Under the pieces are notes generated by a model, which saw nothing but the letters and a program-made list of their open reading frames with translations, ran no database searches and had not been told where the DNA came from. 64,000 nt of DNA from Anniella stebbinsi. Its lineage: Eukaryota; Chordata; Lepidosauria; Squamata; Anniellidae. Made by a program: the position numbers and the translations under genes. The stretch covers positions 260,311,562 to 260,375,561 of the forward strand of contig JARDYH010000003.1 in NCBI GenBank assembly GCA_029215795.1, in the 5' to 3' direction. Shown here piece after piece: positions 1-11,128 of this stretch. Position 1 is the stretch's first letter; every line of letters starts with the position of its first letter.

Positions 1-733
1 TACCTTTCCGGCCCGGCGGCTCCCGTCCGGCGCCGGCGCCTACTATTCCCAGCAGGCTCCGCGGCCTGCTCTAGGATGGCGCGCCGGGTGATGTCATCAC
101 CCGGCGCACTACTCTAGAGCAGGCCGCGGAGCCTGCTGGAAGTAGTAGGCGCCGGCGCCGGACGGGAGCCGCCGGGCCGGAAAGGTAAGGAGGGGGTGCG
201 TGGAGGGGAGGAGGGGGCGCGCGGAGGGGGGAGGGGGGCCCTTACCTTTCCGGCCCGGCGGCTCCCGTCCGGCGCCGGCGCCTACTATTCCCAGCAGGCT
301 CCGCGGCCTGCTCTAGGATGGCGCGCCGGGTGATGTCATCACCCGGCGCACTACTCTAGAGCAGGCCGCGGAGCCTGCTGGAAGTAGTAGGCGCCGGCGC
401 CGGACGGGAGCCGCCGGGCCGGAAAGGTAAGGAGGGGGTGCGTGGAGGGGAGGAGGGGGCGCGCGGAGGGGGGAGGGGGGCCCTTACCTTTCCGGCCCGG
501 CGGCTCCCGTCCGGCGCCGGCGCCTACTATTCCCAGCAGGCTCCGCGGCCTGCTCTAGGATGGCGCGCCGGGTGATGTCATCACCCGGCGCACTACTCTA
601 GAGCAGGCCGCGGAGCCTGCTGGAAGTAGTAGGCGCCGGCGCCGGACGGGAGCCGCCGGGCCGGAAAGGTAAGGAGGGGGTGCGTGGAGGGGAGGAGGGG
701 GCGCGCGGAGGGGGGAGGGGGGAGGGGGGCCCT
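1..733 (+). repeat. 242-bp tandem array of palindromic units
   Basis: Unit starts (TACCTTTCCGG) occur at 1, 243 and 485, and a diverged fourth unit starts at 734. The third unit is 7 bp longer because a purine (GGAGGGG) spacer expanded. Each unit has a hairpin of about 187 bp followed by a G-rich linker of about 55 bp that begins AAGGAGGGGGTGCG. The array runs off the left window edge, so the copy number is a minimum. Confidence 0.9.
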
Positions 734-1312
734 TACCTGCCCGGCCCGGCGGCTCCCGTCCGGCGCCGGCGCCTACTACTACCAGCAGGCTCCGCGGCCT
801 GCTCCAGGGTGGCGCGCCGGGTGATGTCATCACCCGGCGCGCTACTCGAGAGTAGGCCGCGGAGCCCGCTGGTAGTAGCCGCCGGCGCCGGACGTGCCGA
901 GAAGGTAAGTGGCGGGGAAGGGGGCTTACCCCCCCCCCCCGGAGCCGTCCGCTTCTATCCGCTGGCGCCCGCGGGCGCCAGCGGATGGAAGCAGGCGGCC
1001 CCAGGGGGGGTAGGGAGCGCGGGGGAGGGGGTTTACCTGCCGGGGCCGTCCACAGCGGACGGCCCCGGGGGGGGGGAGGGAGTTAGGCCCCCCCTTACCC
1101 ACCCGCCGCCATTTTTTCCTCATAGACTTGCATTGCAATGCAAGTCTATGGGGAAAAAAATGGCGGCCGATCCAAAAATTTCCGATTTTTGGATCGGGAT
1201 CGGACTCGATCCGGTCCGGGGGGCCTCCGATTTTGTCCGAACCGGTCCGGGACAAAATTGGAGGTCCCGATCCGGGTCCCGATCCGATCCGGGGGGTCCG
1301 TGCACACCCCTA
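1..1312. mobile_element. GC-rich foldback hAT-like element, left end outside window
   Basis: This GC-rich block ends at 1312 with ..GTCCGTGCACACCCCTA, the same type of end as the elements at 29004-29876 and 48661-49541. It is a ladder of hairpins. Four large ones lie at 1-187, 243-429, 485-671 and 734-907, each centred on a GTGATGTCATCAC core. Smaller ones lie at about 941-1003, 1031-1072 and 1121-1162 (arms of ATAGACTTGCATTG type). The first three units repeat with a period of 242 bp and look identical by eye. Open frames here are by-products of GC content, not genes. Transposase sequence is absent, so the element is non-autonomous. Confidence 0.75.
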
Positions 1313-3365
1313 GTTTTGACTTCTATTCAGGTATTGTTATTATATTTTTATTGGGCTACCGTTTTAGTTTGCACATTTCTAGTGTTCAGACATCACTTTA
1401 CACTGCATTTTTAAATAGAAACCGGACCCATAAATGTTATAAAATCAATAAAATGAGATGAAATGCATGCTTTCCCAAATTTCTGATATGTCACCTTATC
1501 CTTGCAAGCCGGGTCAGAAAACAGCATGGTTAGAACAGCTATTAAAAGAGAGAGAGGCCTGGTCATCAGACAGCCCTCTTGACACCTGAGATAGGCAAAT
1601 CTCAAGAAGCCCCTAGGAGTACGGTAATGAAAGCACACCTAGATGAGCCCTGGAAATGATTATTTTATGGGGACATCGCAAAAGCCAAATGCCCATAAGG
1701 GTATCATTATATAACAACATCTTAAGCAATAACTGTAAGGCCAGCAAGCTGCTGCTGAATTTAGAGCTAGACTCTCCCAGCCCTAGGATTCGATGTAGGA
1801 TCACAGCGAAGAAAGAACAACAGTCACAGGGACTCTTTGGGCAGAGGAAAATGAGCAAGGGGAACTGGGTGGGCCTGGTTGCAGGTTTGACTGAGGCCTA
1901 AACCTCAATTACCCGGGACAGCAAGCAGTAAGTCTTAAACAAAATGGGGAGGGCAGCTTTTAATATCTGATGCCTGCAACATCACCTACTCATATGATGC
2001 TGCAGAATAGAATCCCACATCTTCAGGTGCTAGGGGGAATTGCACATCTCTGGTGACAAAGAACTCAGCAGCAGAAGCGGGGTAGATTCATTTTCAGAGC
2101 ACCCCAAAGGCTAAGCTTCTAAATGTAGCCTACATTGTCCCAGAGAATAGTCCATGATTAGGCTTCTCATCTTACCAGTACGTGTACTCCTTGCTTATGA
2201 CATATTCATTTGGCAAATTGGTGGATTCTAAGAATGACAGAGGGGTACTTCACAAGAGCGAAATAACGCGCGCTCATGATTGGCCACTCACAAATGTTTG
2301 TGGGCACTTTTGACGATGATGTCAATTTCCTGCATGCTTCCATTGTCTTCCTCCAGTAATCCCATTCTAAAAAAAACACACACACCTAGATATCCCGATT
2401 TTTCTGAAATATCACAGGATTTTAAAACGTGTGCAGCCAAAGTTGTGCTACAAAGCACCCACTAGAGGGTGCTGTTCCATTCAAGGCTATGAGGTGGGGA
2501 TGTTTTTATTTATAGACCACGTAATCACCCCTCTCCACCCATGTAATGCAGCCCAATACAATTGCGCAAGAGAAGCAGGAAGCAAAATCCCAGTAAGGCA
2601 ACGCGATTTCCCCTTAATCTAAAGAAGCCTAGAGACTCCTACAGATGAATGCATTGGCATTTACGTGAAGCCAAGACAATGTGTGACCCCCAGAGCAAAA
2701 TGCAAGTCACCAACTATGTATTGTGGCCAGCCAGGTGTTGACACCTGCCTTCATTCATGCAGTCTTGAGCAAGCAACAATAAGAGGTTTACTAAACCCCA
2801 GGCAGGCTGTCATCAGTGAGGTGCTTTCAGCTTGGTGTTTAAAGATGAATTAATGAATGGCTTACAGATTACCATGAGAAGAAGGCGGTAGACATTCACT
2901 TCAGCTTCTATTATGGAATGCTTTGGGAAGGTCTCAGATTCCAATGTCATGGGGATAAAGATGAAGATCTGTCAGAATTGGACCTAAATAGTGATGGGAA
3001 ACTTCCTCTCCTTCCATTCTGGAATGGATCACCAATTATGAGCAATTTCAGAAAGCTTATTTTTCCATTCTGACCCCTTCCAAGCAGTAGAAGAGCTTCA
3101 AGGAAATTAACATTTTCTATGTATTGCTTCTCAGCATTCTGAATTAGGCATTTCCAGATTCCAAACCAGTTTCCATAGCAGGTGACACCACTAGTTGTAA
3201 GACTTCCCCCCACCAACAAAATGACTAATTTGCAGGACCTCCACTGTTCATACAGAAAGCAATGCGAAAATGAAGCAATGCTGCTTGACCCTGTGCCTAG
3301 CTACTCACAAGAAATTCCCATTAAGTTCACTCTGACTTATGCCCCAGTAAGTACATTCACAGAGT
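1313..3365. other. Unassigned intronic sequence
   Basis: No exon or recognisable repeat was identified. The region around 2257-2285 has a short CG-containing stretch (AACGCGCGCTCATGATTGGC), and there is a short CA run near 2377. Open frames are short and show no protein family. Confidence 0.5.
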
Positions 3366-3453
3366 AAACCTGTGCATGCCCACTCAGAACAGAATCCTAA
3401 TGAATTCAATGGAACGTACATCCAGGGAAGTGAGTATAGATCTGCAGCCTTAA
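3366..3453 (+). repeat. Short lizard-type repeat (AATTCAATGG..AAGTGAGTATAG)
   Basis: The order of motifs (GCATGCCCACTCAGAA, GAATTCAATGGAACGTACATCC, AAGTGAGTATAGATCTGCAGCC, each degenerate) matches a short palindromic interspersed repeat that I recall as common in squamates. A second copy is at 30553-30633. Family name unknown to me. Confidence 0.5.
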
Positions 3454-4716
3454 CCTACCCATCAGTCCAAGAAGAAAGATGCAGAGAGGCGGATTTTTGA
3501 ATTTACTATGAGGAAATGCCTTCAGCAGCAGCACACACAGCTACTCGAGAGTAATTACCCTGGGTTCAAACCCTTAGGTAAACCAGAGTATGTGAGCATA
3601 ATCAAAGCCAATGAAACTTCAGAAAACACACTGAGCAAAGAGCTAGAAGATAAAAGGCTGGATCATGGTGAGTCAATGAGTATCCTCAAGCTACGCCATG
3701 CAAGGAGTCATAAATCTGCAACTAGCCCTGGAAGCCAATTGCTTTAGGCACATCGAAGCTAATCCGCAACTCTTAAAGATATTGCATTATTGACTGATTT
3801 ATGATGAACACGGACACCTTTCCCCTCCCACCTCTGCCGCCTTTTCCCCTTCCTCCTGACATTTTATGGCATTGGCAAAGGCTTCTAAATGAGTCCTTTC
3901 AAGTGTTCTGTCTCTCAAATCTTCACAGCCGAGTTCTGACGAGAGAAAGGACATCAATTAATTGCTGTTTGCAGCCTTGCATGTGAAAATAGCAATTTTA
4001 AAATTGTATGATTTCCACCACCCCCTTGCACAAATGCAATTCATACCTTCCCTTCTGTGACTTTCCAAGTTAAGCCACCATTTTAATATAACAAGATTAG
4101 ATTAGGGGGAGGGGGAGACAAACCCTCTCCATTGAATATTCAGGCACTGAACATGCTTGAGGAACACCATAAATCACGCTTGTCAGGCATTTCAAAGGAA
4201 TCAGTCTATACAGTTACCTTGTCTATTATTTAGAAAGCACATGCCTTGGAACAATATATTTTTACTGTGCTGCCTGTATCGGATTTACATACAGTTGTCT
4301 GTCCTTCCCTTCTTTCCTCAATTTAATCTAAGCTTCTTTGGTTTTTTTAAAAAAAGAAGAAAAAGAACATAATTACGGATTTTCATTTTAACTTTGAAAC
4401 CAGCGACTTTTATTTTGATTGCCTCATAATTACAGGGCTCATGTCGATTTAGCGTCCATTTGGATTCCTCCGCAGCGATGTCTCTGTATGTTGGATTGGC
4501 AAGTAATGAACCGTGTGAATTTAGAGGTGACGAACTATTGCTTTCCAGACACATAACTCACCGTGAAATTGCATAGCCTTTAGTTAAGGCCTTTTTGCTT
4601 ATTCTTAAATACTTCTTGGCAAATATACCCGAGATTCTTTAATGAAATAGCAGTATTAGGCTGAAGTATCTCATGCTAGCTAATGAAAGAGTTTGCAAGA
4701 AGGAGGAGGAGGAGGA
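3454..4716. other. Unassigned intronic sequence with possible conserved block
   Basis: No repeat or exon was recognised. About 4380-4660 looks like unique sequence of moderate AT content with several homeodomain-type TAATTA or ATTA words and no repeat signature. It could be a conserved non-coding element, but this needs an alignment to decide. Confidence 0.35.
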
Positions 4717-5269
4717 GGCTCAGTTCAGACAACATGTTTCTCAATGGTGGTTTTAGAACTCCACAGTGGAGTTTTTACACCATCGTTGAGAAATGTGTTG
4801 TCTGGCAGGAAAACTCCACGCAATGGTGGAGTTGTTTAAAAAACAACAACAACAACACTCCATGCAGGATATTCACATTGTGCAGAGGAGAGTTTCTGCA
4901 CAACTGTTGAGTTGTGTGTTGTGTGGAGGGCTCCGTGGAGTTTTCTGGTGAGTTGAGTTGACTTTTCCCACTGGCTACAGAGTTCTCTGGCAAGAACGGC
5001 GAAAGGAGCAAGTGCTGCTCTAGAAGAGCCACCGAGATTGTTTTTTTGCAGCAGTGGCTGATGGGATACCATTGGGAGGACCGGGGGGAGAAGAGAGGGT
5101 GGAGGAACTGTCAATCAAACATCACGATGGATTTTACACAACTCCACAGTAGCCCACAGTCACACAACGGTGGAGTTAGAACATGTTGTGTAGGGAGTAC
5201 CTCCTAAAACCTCAACCATTGAATTAAGTTTTCACACTGCATTGACTAATGTGTTGCCTGAACTGAGCC
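4717..5269. mobile_element. Non-autonomous DNA transposon, GGCTCAGTTCAGACAACA ends
   Basis: The left end is GGCTCAGTTCAGACAACA and the right end is TGTTGCCTGAACTGAGCC, an inverted pair with one mismatch plus a one-base shift. Inside are repeated inverted words such as ACTCCACNRTGGAGTT and CACAACTGTTGAGTTGTGTG. No coding capacity was seen. The ends resemble the short element at 41981-42132 (TTCAGACAACA). A target-site duplication was not clear. Confidence 0.65.
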
Positions 5270-6287
5270 GAAGTCTAGCCTCATCTATCTCCCTGCCAGA
5301 GTTGTTCCTTGACATCTTACAGTTATGGTGCATTGGGATTATGATGCACTCATACATAATCTTACATACCTGGTCAAGGATCTTCCATATCAATAAATTA
5401 TCCATGACCTACATTTCCCACAAGAGAATGTTGCAGACAAGGTGTTTGACTGGAACTGACTGATAATAGGATACATTGCATTTTCTATGCAGACATACAA
5501 CTAAATTTAAAATGTATGAGACAATGTATTATTTAGAGAAATCCAGCTTTGGAAGAAAAAAACCCCCACAACTATATCTACCTCTCTGTCTACATAAAGG
5601 ATTTACGTATGTGGTGGGTCTGAGAGGTTACTCTAACAGCACACAGGCATCCAGATCCTAGGGATGCTCATGGATACTGTTGAATCCACATTTGTAAATG
5701 AACCATACTAATTTGCAATTCCTGGACTAAGATGTGGATCGGAATGCAGTCATTGATTGGGTTTTGCACTTCCCCCAAATTTTGTGATACTGTTCTTGTC
5801 TCAAAACACATATAAAATGTCTATTTGGGGTTAAAATGCATACAAACAAGGTGTATTGTATGATAAAATGTGTTCGAGAACACTTATTTTGGCAAAAAGA
5901 CATATTCAAAACTAATGTGGATTTGCATGTGTTTTTAACAATGCAGATTAATGCAGAAACAGCACCCACCCCAAATTAGCAAAAAGACTTGTTTTTGGAA
6001 CAAGGCAGGCTGGTGCAGCTCTTATAACCTACCCTGTTCCAGAAATGAGCACTTGCTCTTTTGGGGGCTTAACCCCAGAAGCGCTAAATCTATGTTCCTC
6101 AAGCAGTAGCGCTGCTTGAAGAAGGGAATCGGTGTGGCTGGCCTCTCATGGAATGGAAGCGGTGGTGGGGCTCTGCTCGCTGACAGGCAGCCCTGGATAC
6201 TTCCCTCTGTGAACAGCATTCGGTATCCAGGACAAAAACAGACTCCCCCCTCTCTCTTTTTAAAAGATAATCTTCTATAGATGTACA
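5270..6287. other. Unassigned intronic sequence
   Basis: No exon recognised. The part around 5660-5990 (starting CTAGGGATGCTCATGG) resembles the AT-rich TAGGGATG group, but no matching right end was found. Confidence 0.4.

Positions 6288-6327
<40 letters not shown>
6288..6327 (+). repeat. (GAT)n microsatellite
   Basis: About thirteen uninterrupted GAT units. Confidence 0.95.
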
Positions 6328-6414
6328 TGGAAGAATTCAGAATGAAATAATAATGTTCACTTTTGCATTGTTTCCATGCATTAGAAGCTAGGCCAATTTG
6401 CATTCCAGACAAGA

Positions 6415-6590
6415 TAGAGACAGGGAAAGCTGCCTACTGAGTCAGATCATTGGTCCATTAGCTTAGTATTTTCCGTAATGATTGGAAGCAGATCTTGACA
6501 GTTTCTCCAGCCCTACCTGGAGAGGCTGGGAGGTGAACCTGGGCATTTCTGCATGCCAAGCATGTGCTTACCACTGAGCACCTCTGAGTA
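6415..6590 (-). mobile_element. tRNA-derived SINE, antisense
   Basis: Read on the plus strand it runs AGCTGCCTACTGAGTCAGAT, then ATTGGTCCATTAGC, CCAGCCCTACCTGGAGA, GGTGAACCTGGGC, and TGCATGCCAAGCATGTGCTT, ending ACCACTGAGCACCTC. The minus strand therefore begins with an A-box-like GCTCAGTGGTA segment followed by a B-box-like GTTCACCTC. This matches the common squamate tRNA-derived SINE as I recall it. Confidence 0.75.
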
Positions 6591-6984
6591 ACATTGCTGT
6601 TCCAGATTCTTCATTCCACAAAGAAATCAGAGTAGCTGACAACAGAGATAAACTCAAAATGATTTAAACGGTCGAGCTTTATCAATAATACTGAGCTGTT
6701 AAATTAAAACAAAAACAAGAACACAAAGGCACTGGGAGCCAAGTTGATGATCATAGAAATGCTGAAGAAGGCAAGTCTCATCTGGAAGGGGATGGCTGCT
6801 TCCAGAAAAGAATGATAGGCAGAGATTAAAGTTGTCCAAGTAAAGGTCATGGAGAATATTGAGTTTTTACATTCTGAAGTTCCTTATTCTTTTAGGAATT
6901 GATTTTTTTCCACAAGAAATATTCTCAGGTCTGATAGGTTGTGGTCACCTAAATTGAAATGTCTAGCAATAGGTCGCTGAATGG

Positions 6985-7222
6985 TATTTATTTATATATT
7001 TATGTATTTATGACATTTATAGCCCACCTTTTCTTCTCCAAGGAGCTCAAGGTGGTGTACATAATCCTGTTCCTCTTCATTTTATCCTCACAACAACAAC
7101 CCTGTGAGGAAGGCTGGGCTGAGAGTCTGTGACTGGCCCAAAGTCACCCAGTGAGCTTCCATGGCCAAGTGGGGACTAAAACTCCCAGTCCAACACTCTA
7201 ACCACTACACCACACAACCTTT
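6985..7222 (-). mobile_element. MIR/CORE-SINE-like repeat, antisense
   Basis: The order is (TTTA)n, TTTATAGCCCACCTTTTC, CAAGGTGGTGTACATAATCC, CCTCACAACAACAACCCTGTGAGG, CTGAGAGTCTGTGACTGGCC, AAAGTCACCCAGTGAGCTTCC, then a tRNA-like segment ending CACTCTAACCACTACACCAC. The tail resembles antisense MIR-type SINEs. A second copy is at 14617-14850. Confidence 0.65.
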
Positions 7223-8214
7223 TTGTCATTATTGTTGTGTTTTGCTGATTTGTGATTTCTCAAAAAGGGTACAATAATCAATAGCTGCTTTCCCAACACA
7301 CTGCAATTAACATCTAGGTGTTGGTATTCTATAACATATGCTACAAGGCTACATTTACAGGTAATAGTTGGATGTAATATGTCTTGCCATTCATTCATCT
7401 CTTGAAGGGACCTTTAGGATGTAAATTCATTCCTCAGCTTCTCGCCAATCAATGGCTGCATGACATCTCAGCACAAGTTTTCCATGTCTGTGAAGCCCGT
7501 ACTGCTGTGTGGTTTCAAATTGATTTTAGAACCTGCAAATACATCAGGTTGTTGGATTTCACTGGCCCCTGGACTGGTATTTTGAGAAGAGAGTGGTGCC
7601 AAGGACACAGATGATGACCATCTCTGGCCTAGGCAATCTCAAAGAAAACCTGTTTTGAAATGTCTTTCTGAACCAGCTCTTTAAATGTAAATCTGACATG
7701 TTATGTCATCTCTTCAAGTTCATTTCTCATATCCTCCAGCTGTACGTTGTAGCTTCACAAGCCCAATGGAGTTATCATTCTCACTGGTAATGTGAGAATC
7801 CTAATTTGCTTAAAGGGAAAACTAATTAATAGATACCCTAGCCACCAAATCCTTCTCTTCGTTAACACACACACCCCTTGGGGTTATTAAAGTTTCCCTG
7901 AATACCTTCTATCTCCCAGAGACTTAAAAGGAACATTCTTAAAAAATGCCAAATTAAAATTGTAGCAAAACTATTAGATATGCACATGCAGACAACTTTC
8001 ATATTATTTTCCTAAATAAAGCATGTTTTGTGGACAATTCACATTTTTCTACAACACTTCTTCAATTGTCACTGTGAGATAGAAATAAAACAATCTTTTG
8101 AATTATGGTCAAAGTAACTATGTAAAATGCAGCTGTATATCCATACCATCCAATGTTTGTTGTGTGATTTTACTGTGTATGCCTCTTTACTGTATATAGT
8201 GTGTATACAGTATA
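7223..8214. other. Unassigned intronic sequence
   Basis: No exon or recognisable repeat was identified in this stretch. Confidence 0.5.
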
Positions 8215-8527
8215 TAGGGTGACCATATGAAAAGGAGGACAGGGCTCCTGTATGTTTCACAGTTGTATTGAAAGGGGGATTTCAGCAGATTGTCATTTGT
8301 ATGCATGCAGCTCCTGTTGAAACTCCATCACCACAGTTAAAGCTGCAGGAGCCCTGTCCTCTGTTGTATCTGGTCAAGAGGGCAAGGCTCCTGTAGCTTT
8401 AACTGATGTGATGAAGAGGGAATTTCAACAGGTGTTGCATGCACATATAACACCTGCTGAAATGCCCTTTTCTGTACAACTGTTAAAGATGCAGGAGCCC
8501 TGTTATCCTTTTCATATGGTCACCCTA
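8215..8527. mobile_element. Family-1 palindromic MITE, copy 1
   Basis: Ends are TAGGGTGACCATATGAAAAG and CTTTTCATATGGTCACCCTA, a perfect inverted pair. The interior has paired AACTGTTAAAG/TTTAACTG and GGGAATTTCA/GAAATGCCC words. No clear target-site duplication was found at this copy. Confidence 0.9.
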
Positions 8528-8842
8528 AAAATTTACAATATCTATGATAAGGTTCCGGGCCAAAATCATGGATGAGAGGAGCTTGGATCAAAATAGAATA
8601 GCATTGATTGACATATTACCCAGCTGATGTTTAGTCCCCATGCTTGGACATGCTTGAAAGTAACTAAATCTGCTCAACAAAGGAAAACACATGTAGACAA
8701 AAACTGTATTCGGTTCTAACTAACAGCTGAATTTTATATTTTAAATAATGAGGGATCAAACCTTTCTGCTTTTCTTGCTTCATGCAGTCCTGGGGGCATA
8801 TCCAGCAGCTCCAGATAAAACCTGAAACCATCACATAACCCG

Positions 8843-9161
8843 TAGGCTGACCATCTGAAAAGGAGGACAGGGCTCATGTAACTTTAACAATTGTAGAGAA
8901 AAGGGAATTTCAGCCAGGGTCATTTGTATGCAATTAGTTCCTGGTGAAAATCCCTCTTCATCACAACAGTTAAAGGTGCAGGCACTATACTAGAGTGACC
9001 ATATACAAAAGAAGGCAGGGCTCTGCAACTTTAACTGTTGTGATGCAGAGGGAATATCACCAGGAACTAATTGCATACAAATGACACTGGTTGAAATTCC
9101 CTTTTCTCTACAACTGTTAAAGTTATATGAGTCCTGTCCTCTTTTTCAGATGGTCAGCCTA
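8843..9161. mobile_element. Family-1 palindromic MITE, copy 2
   Basis: Ends are TAGGCTGACCATCTGAAAAG and CTTTTTCAGATGGTCAGCCT(A). Flanks CATAACCC (offset by one base from the left end) and CATAACCC at 9162 are consistent with an 8-bp duplication. The asymmetric centre (GCACTATACTAGAGTGACC) is in the opposite orientation to copies 3 and 5. Confidence 0.9.
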
Positions 9162-9289
9162 CATAACCCCCTAGAGCCTTCTCTGAATATCTGCATACCC
9201 TTCCTCCCCCATTCCATCTCAGGACTTGATCATGCAGGCAGCATGACTTCAATATCAACCCCACCCCCAAGCTGCTCTTTGTAACTTCT

Positions 9290-9400
9290 TGCCCGATGAA
9301 GAGATCTGTAGATCTCAAAAGCTTGCACATTTTCCGGTTTCCATTTGGTGGGATCTAATAAAGATATTACACCAATATGGATTTTTGCATCCTTACACAA
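9290..9400 (+). repeat. Reptile interspersed repeat with GATGAAGAG..AAAGCTTG core
   Basis: The segment CCCGATGAAGAGATCTGTAG followed by TCTCAAAAGCTTGCAC and GGGATCTAATAAAGATATT resembles a repeat tail I recall from several reptile genomes. A related copy in the other orientation may be at 17108-17235. Class uncertain. Confidence 0.45.
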
Positions 9401-9719
9401 ATTCATTGTGTGTAGACGTTTGAAATATATTGTTTCCCCCCCACACTAACTTTTGTTGAAAACAAGAGAACAATCCTGTGGTCTATAGACAGAATCAGAG
9501 GGGTCACACAATGCAACATATCTCCTTCTCCAAGGCTGGAGACATAGCTCCAACCTCAAAGGAGATCCAACTCTCCCGATCCACCACCGCCACCATCAAG
9601 GATCTCCCAGCTGGTGCAGAATGCTGCATGGCAGTTCCATCTCCCAACCTCCAACTTTGGAAAGGAAGGAAGGTTGGCCAGCGGGCAGGGAGGGAAAAGG
9701 GTGTGGATCCACAGGATTC

Positions 9720-9822
9720 AATGGGTAAAATCCAGCATAAGTCCCACTTAAATGACTAACTTAAGTCCATTCATTGCACTGGGTGTACTATCAGTAGGAC
9801 TTGTGTTGGATTTTACCCAATG
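9720..9822. repeat. Small hairpin (AATGGGTAAAATCCAGCATA arms)
   Basis: Left arm AATGGGTAAAATCCAGCATA..GTCC pairs with right arm GGAC..TTGTGTTGGATTTTACCCA. About 25-bp arms flank a 50-bp loop that contains a second pair (ACTTAA/TTAAGT). Likely a miniature foldback remnant. Confidence 0.7.
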
Positions 9823-9910
9823 GTCTCTCAGCCTCCATCCCTGACCCCAGCAGAGAGAATGAATTAGAAGAGCTCAGACCATAACGTATGCTGTTAATGT
9901 GCTATTAAGA

Positions 9911-10228
9911 TAGGCTGACCATATGAAAAGGAGGACAGGGCTCATGTAACTTTAAGTTGTAGAGAAAAGGGAATTTCAGCCAGTGTCATTTGTATGCAAT
10001 TAGTTCCTGGTGAAATTCCTTCTTCATCACAACAGTTAAAGTTGCAGGGGCCCTGCCTTCTTTTGGATATGGTCACTCTAGTATAGTGCCTGCACCTTTA
10101 ACTGTTGTGATGAAGAGGGAATTTCACCAGGAACTAATTGCCTACAAATGACACTGGCTGAAATTCCCTTTTCTCTACAACTGTTAAAGTTACATGAGCC
10201 CTGTCCTCCTTTTCATATGGTCAGCCTA
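9911..10228. mobile_element. Family-1 palindromic MITE, copy 3
   Basis: Ends are TAGGCTGACCATATGAAAAG and CTTTTCATATGGTCAGCCTA. ATTAAGA flanks both ends directly, so the duplication is at least 7 bp. The centre reads GGTCACTCTAGTATAGTGCC. Confidence 0.92.
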
Positions 10229-10798
10229 ATTAAGAAAGATGGAGAGGCGAAACAAAACCAAAACCAACACATTCTGCCATTCCTCCCACCCTGCCCATAG
10301 GATGGGTCTCCAACGATTTTAAAGGAAGGATACCTTTAGGCCTTTGCCATTCTTCATGTTCAAAGGAAGGGGGGGGGACAAAAGTTTACTTCTGGATTTC
10401 ATTTAAATATGATTAAACTCTGATCTAATAGGTGACAAAATACAGTGTTGAGAACTTCAGTGTCTATCCGATCTCAGAGACACGCTTGATAGCGATAATT
10501 AGTTTTAAAATGTTCCTCCAAGATGGTGAGATGTAACACGGAGCTTGTGAAACGTAGAGTGGAGTTGCTCGGCACATCTGGGGAACTAATTGCTGTGGAG
10601 TTACAGCCTGGCTGCAGATTCTGTTTGATGGACAGAGGTCCTGCCAGTTAATTCTACATGCGGTTCATGTGGTGATGGAAATAGAGAGAGACAATGTCAA
10701 TTTTTTTCAGTTTTTTTCGTTTTGTTATTAGCCTACAGTCAAGTAGCTAAAGACGATATAAGAAGAGAAAATATTTCAACCTCCAAGCTGTTTCTTGT

Positions 10799-10830
<32 letters not shown>

Positions 10831-10955
10831 TTAAATGTGACTACTTCCCCCAATGCTACGGAATCTCTCTTCTCTTGTGCTCCTGGCTGACTGGGCCATA
10901 TGGGAGTTGTAGGATGTTTTTCTGTCTCAGCATGCAATGTCCTGGTTCTCTCACT
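10229..10955. other. Unassigned sequence with (TTTC)n; possible conserved block
   Basis: About 10440-10710 has no repeat signature and might be a conserved intronic element, which is inference only. A (TTTC)n microsatellite lies at 10797-10831. The sequence near 10885-10915 (GACTGGGCCATATGGGAGTT) resembles the TGGACTACAACTCCCAT type of lizard repeat. Confidence 0.35.
10797..10831 (+). repeat. (TTTC)n microsatellite
   Basis: About eight TTTC units without interruption. Confidence 0.95.
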
Positions 10956-11128
10956 TAGAGTGACCATATGGAAAGGAGGACCAGGCTCCTACATCTTTAA
11001 CAGTTATATAGAAAAGGGGATTTCAGCAGGCATCCTTTGTAGGCATGCTGCACCTGGTGAAGGTCCCTCTTCATCACAACAGTTAAAGCTGCAAGAGCCC
11101 TGCCCTTTTGACCAGATACAAAAGGCTC
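10956..11128. mobile_element. Family-1 palindromic MITE, copy 4 (half element)
   Basis: Begins TAGAGTGACCATATGGAAAG and runs through the left half to AGAGCCCTGCCCTTTTGACC and AGATACAAAAGG, then stops. The right half is missing, so this is a truncated or ancestral-type single-hairpin copy. Confidence 0.85.

Noticed and set aside
1..733. Tandem array as a CRISPR or phage-defence locus
   Set aside because: Units are long palindromes with no unique spacers and no cas-like genes; the context is a vertebrate gene.
1..1312. CpG-island promoter, for example for NRXN1-beta
   Set aside because: The GC-rich block is explained by an element with hAT-like ends and tandem hairpins, and no beta first exon follows on the minus strand.
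680..1414. 244-residue open frame in GC-rich sequence
   Set aside because: It lies within tandem palindromic repeats and transposon-like sequence. Low stop density follows from GC content, the residues are Pro/Gly/Arg-rich, and no family is recognisable.
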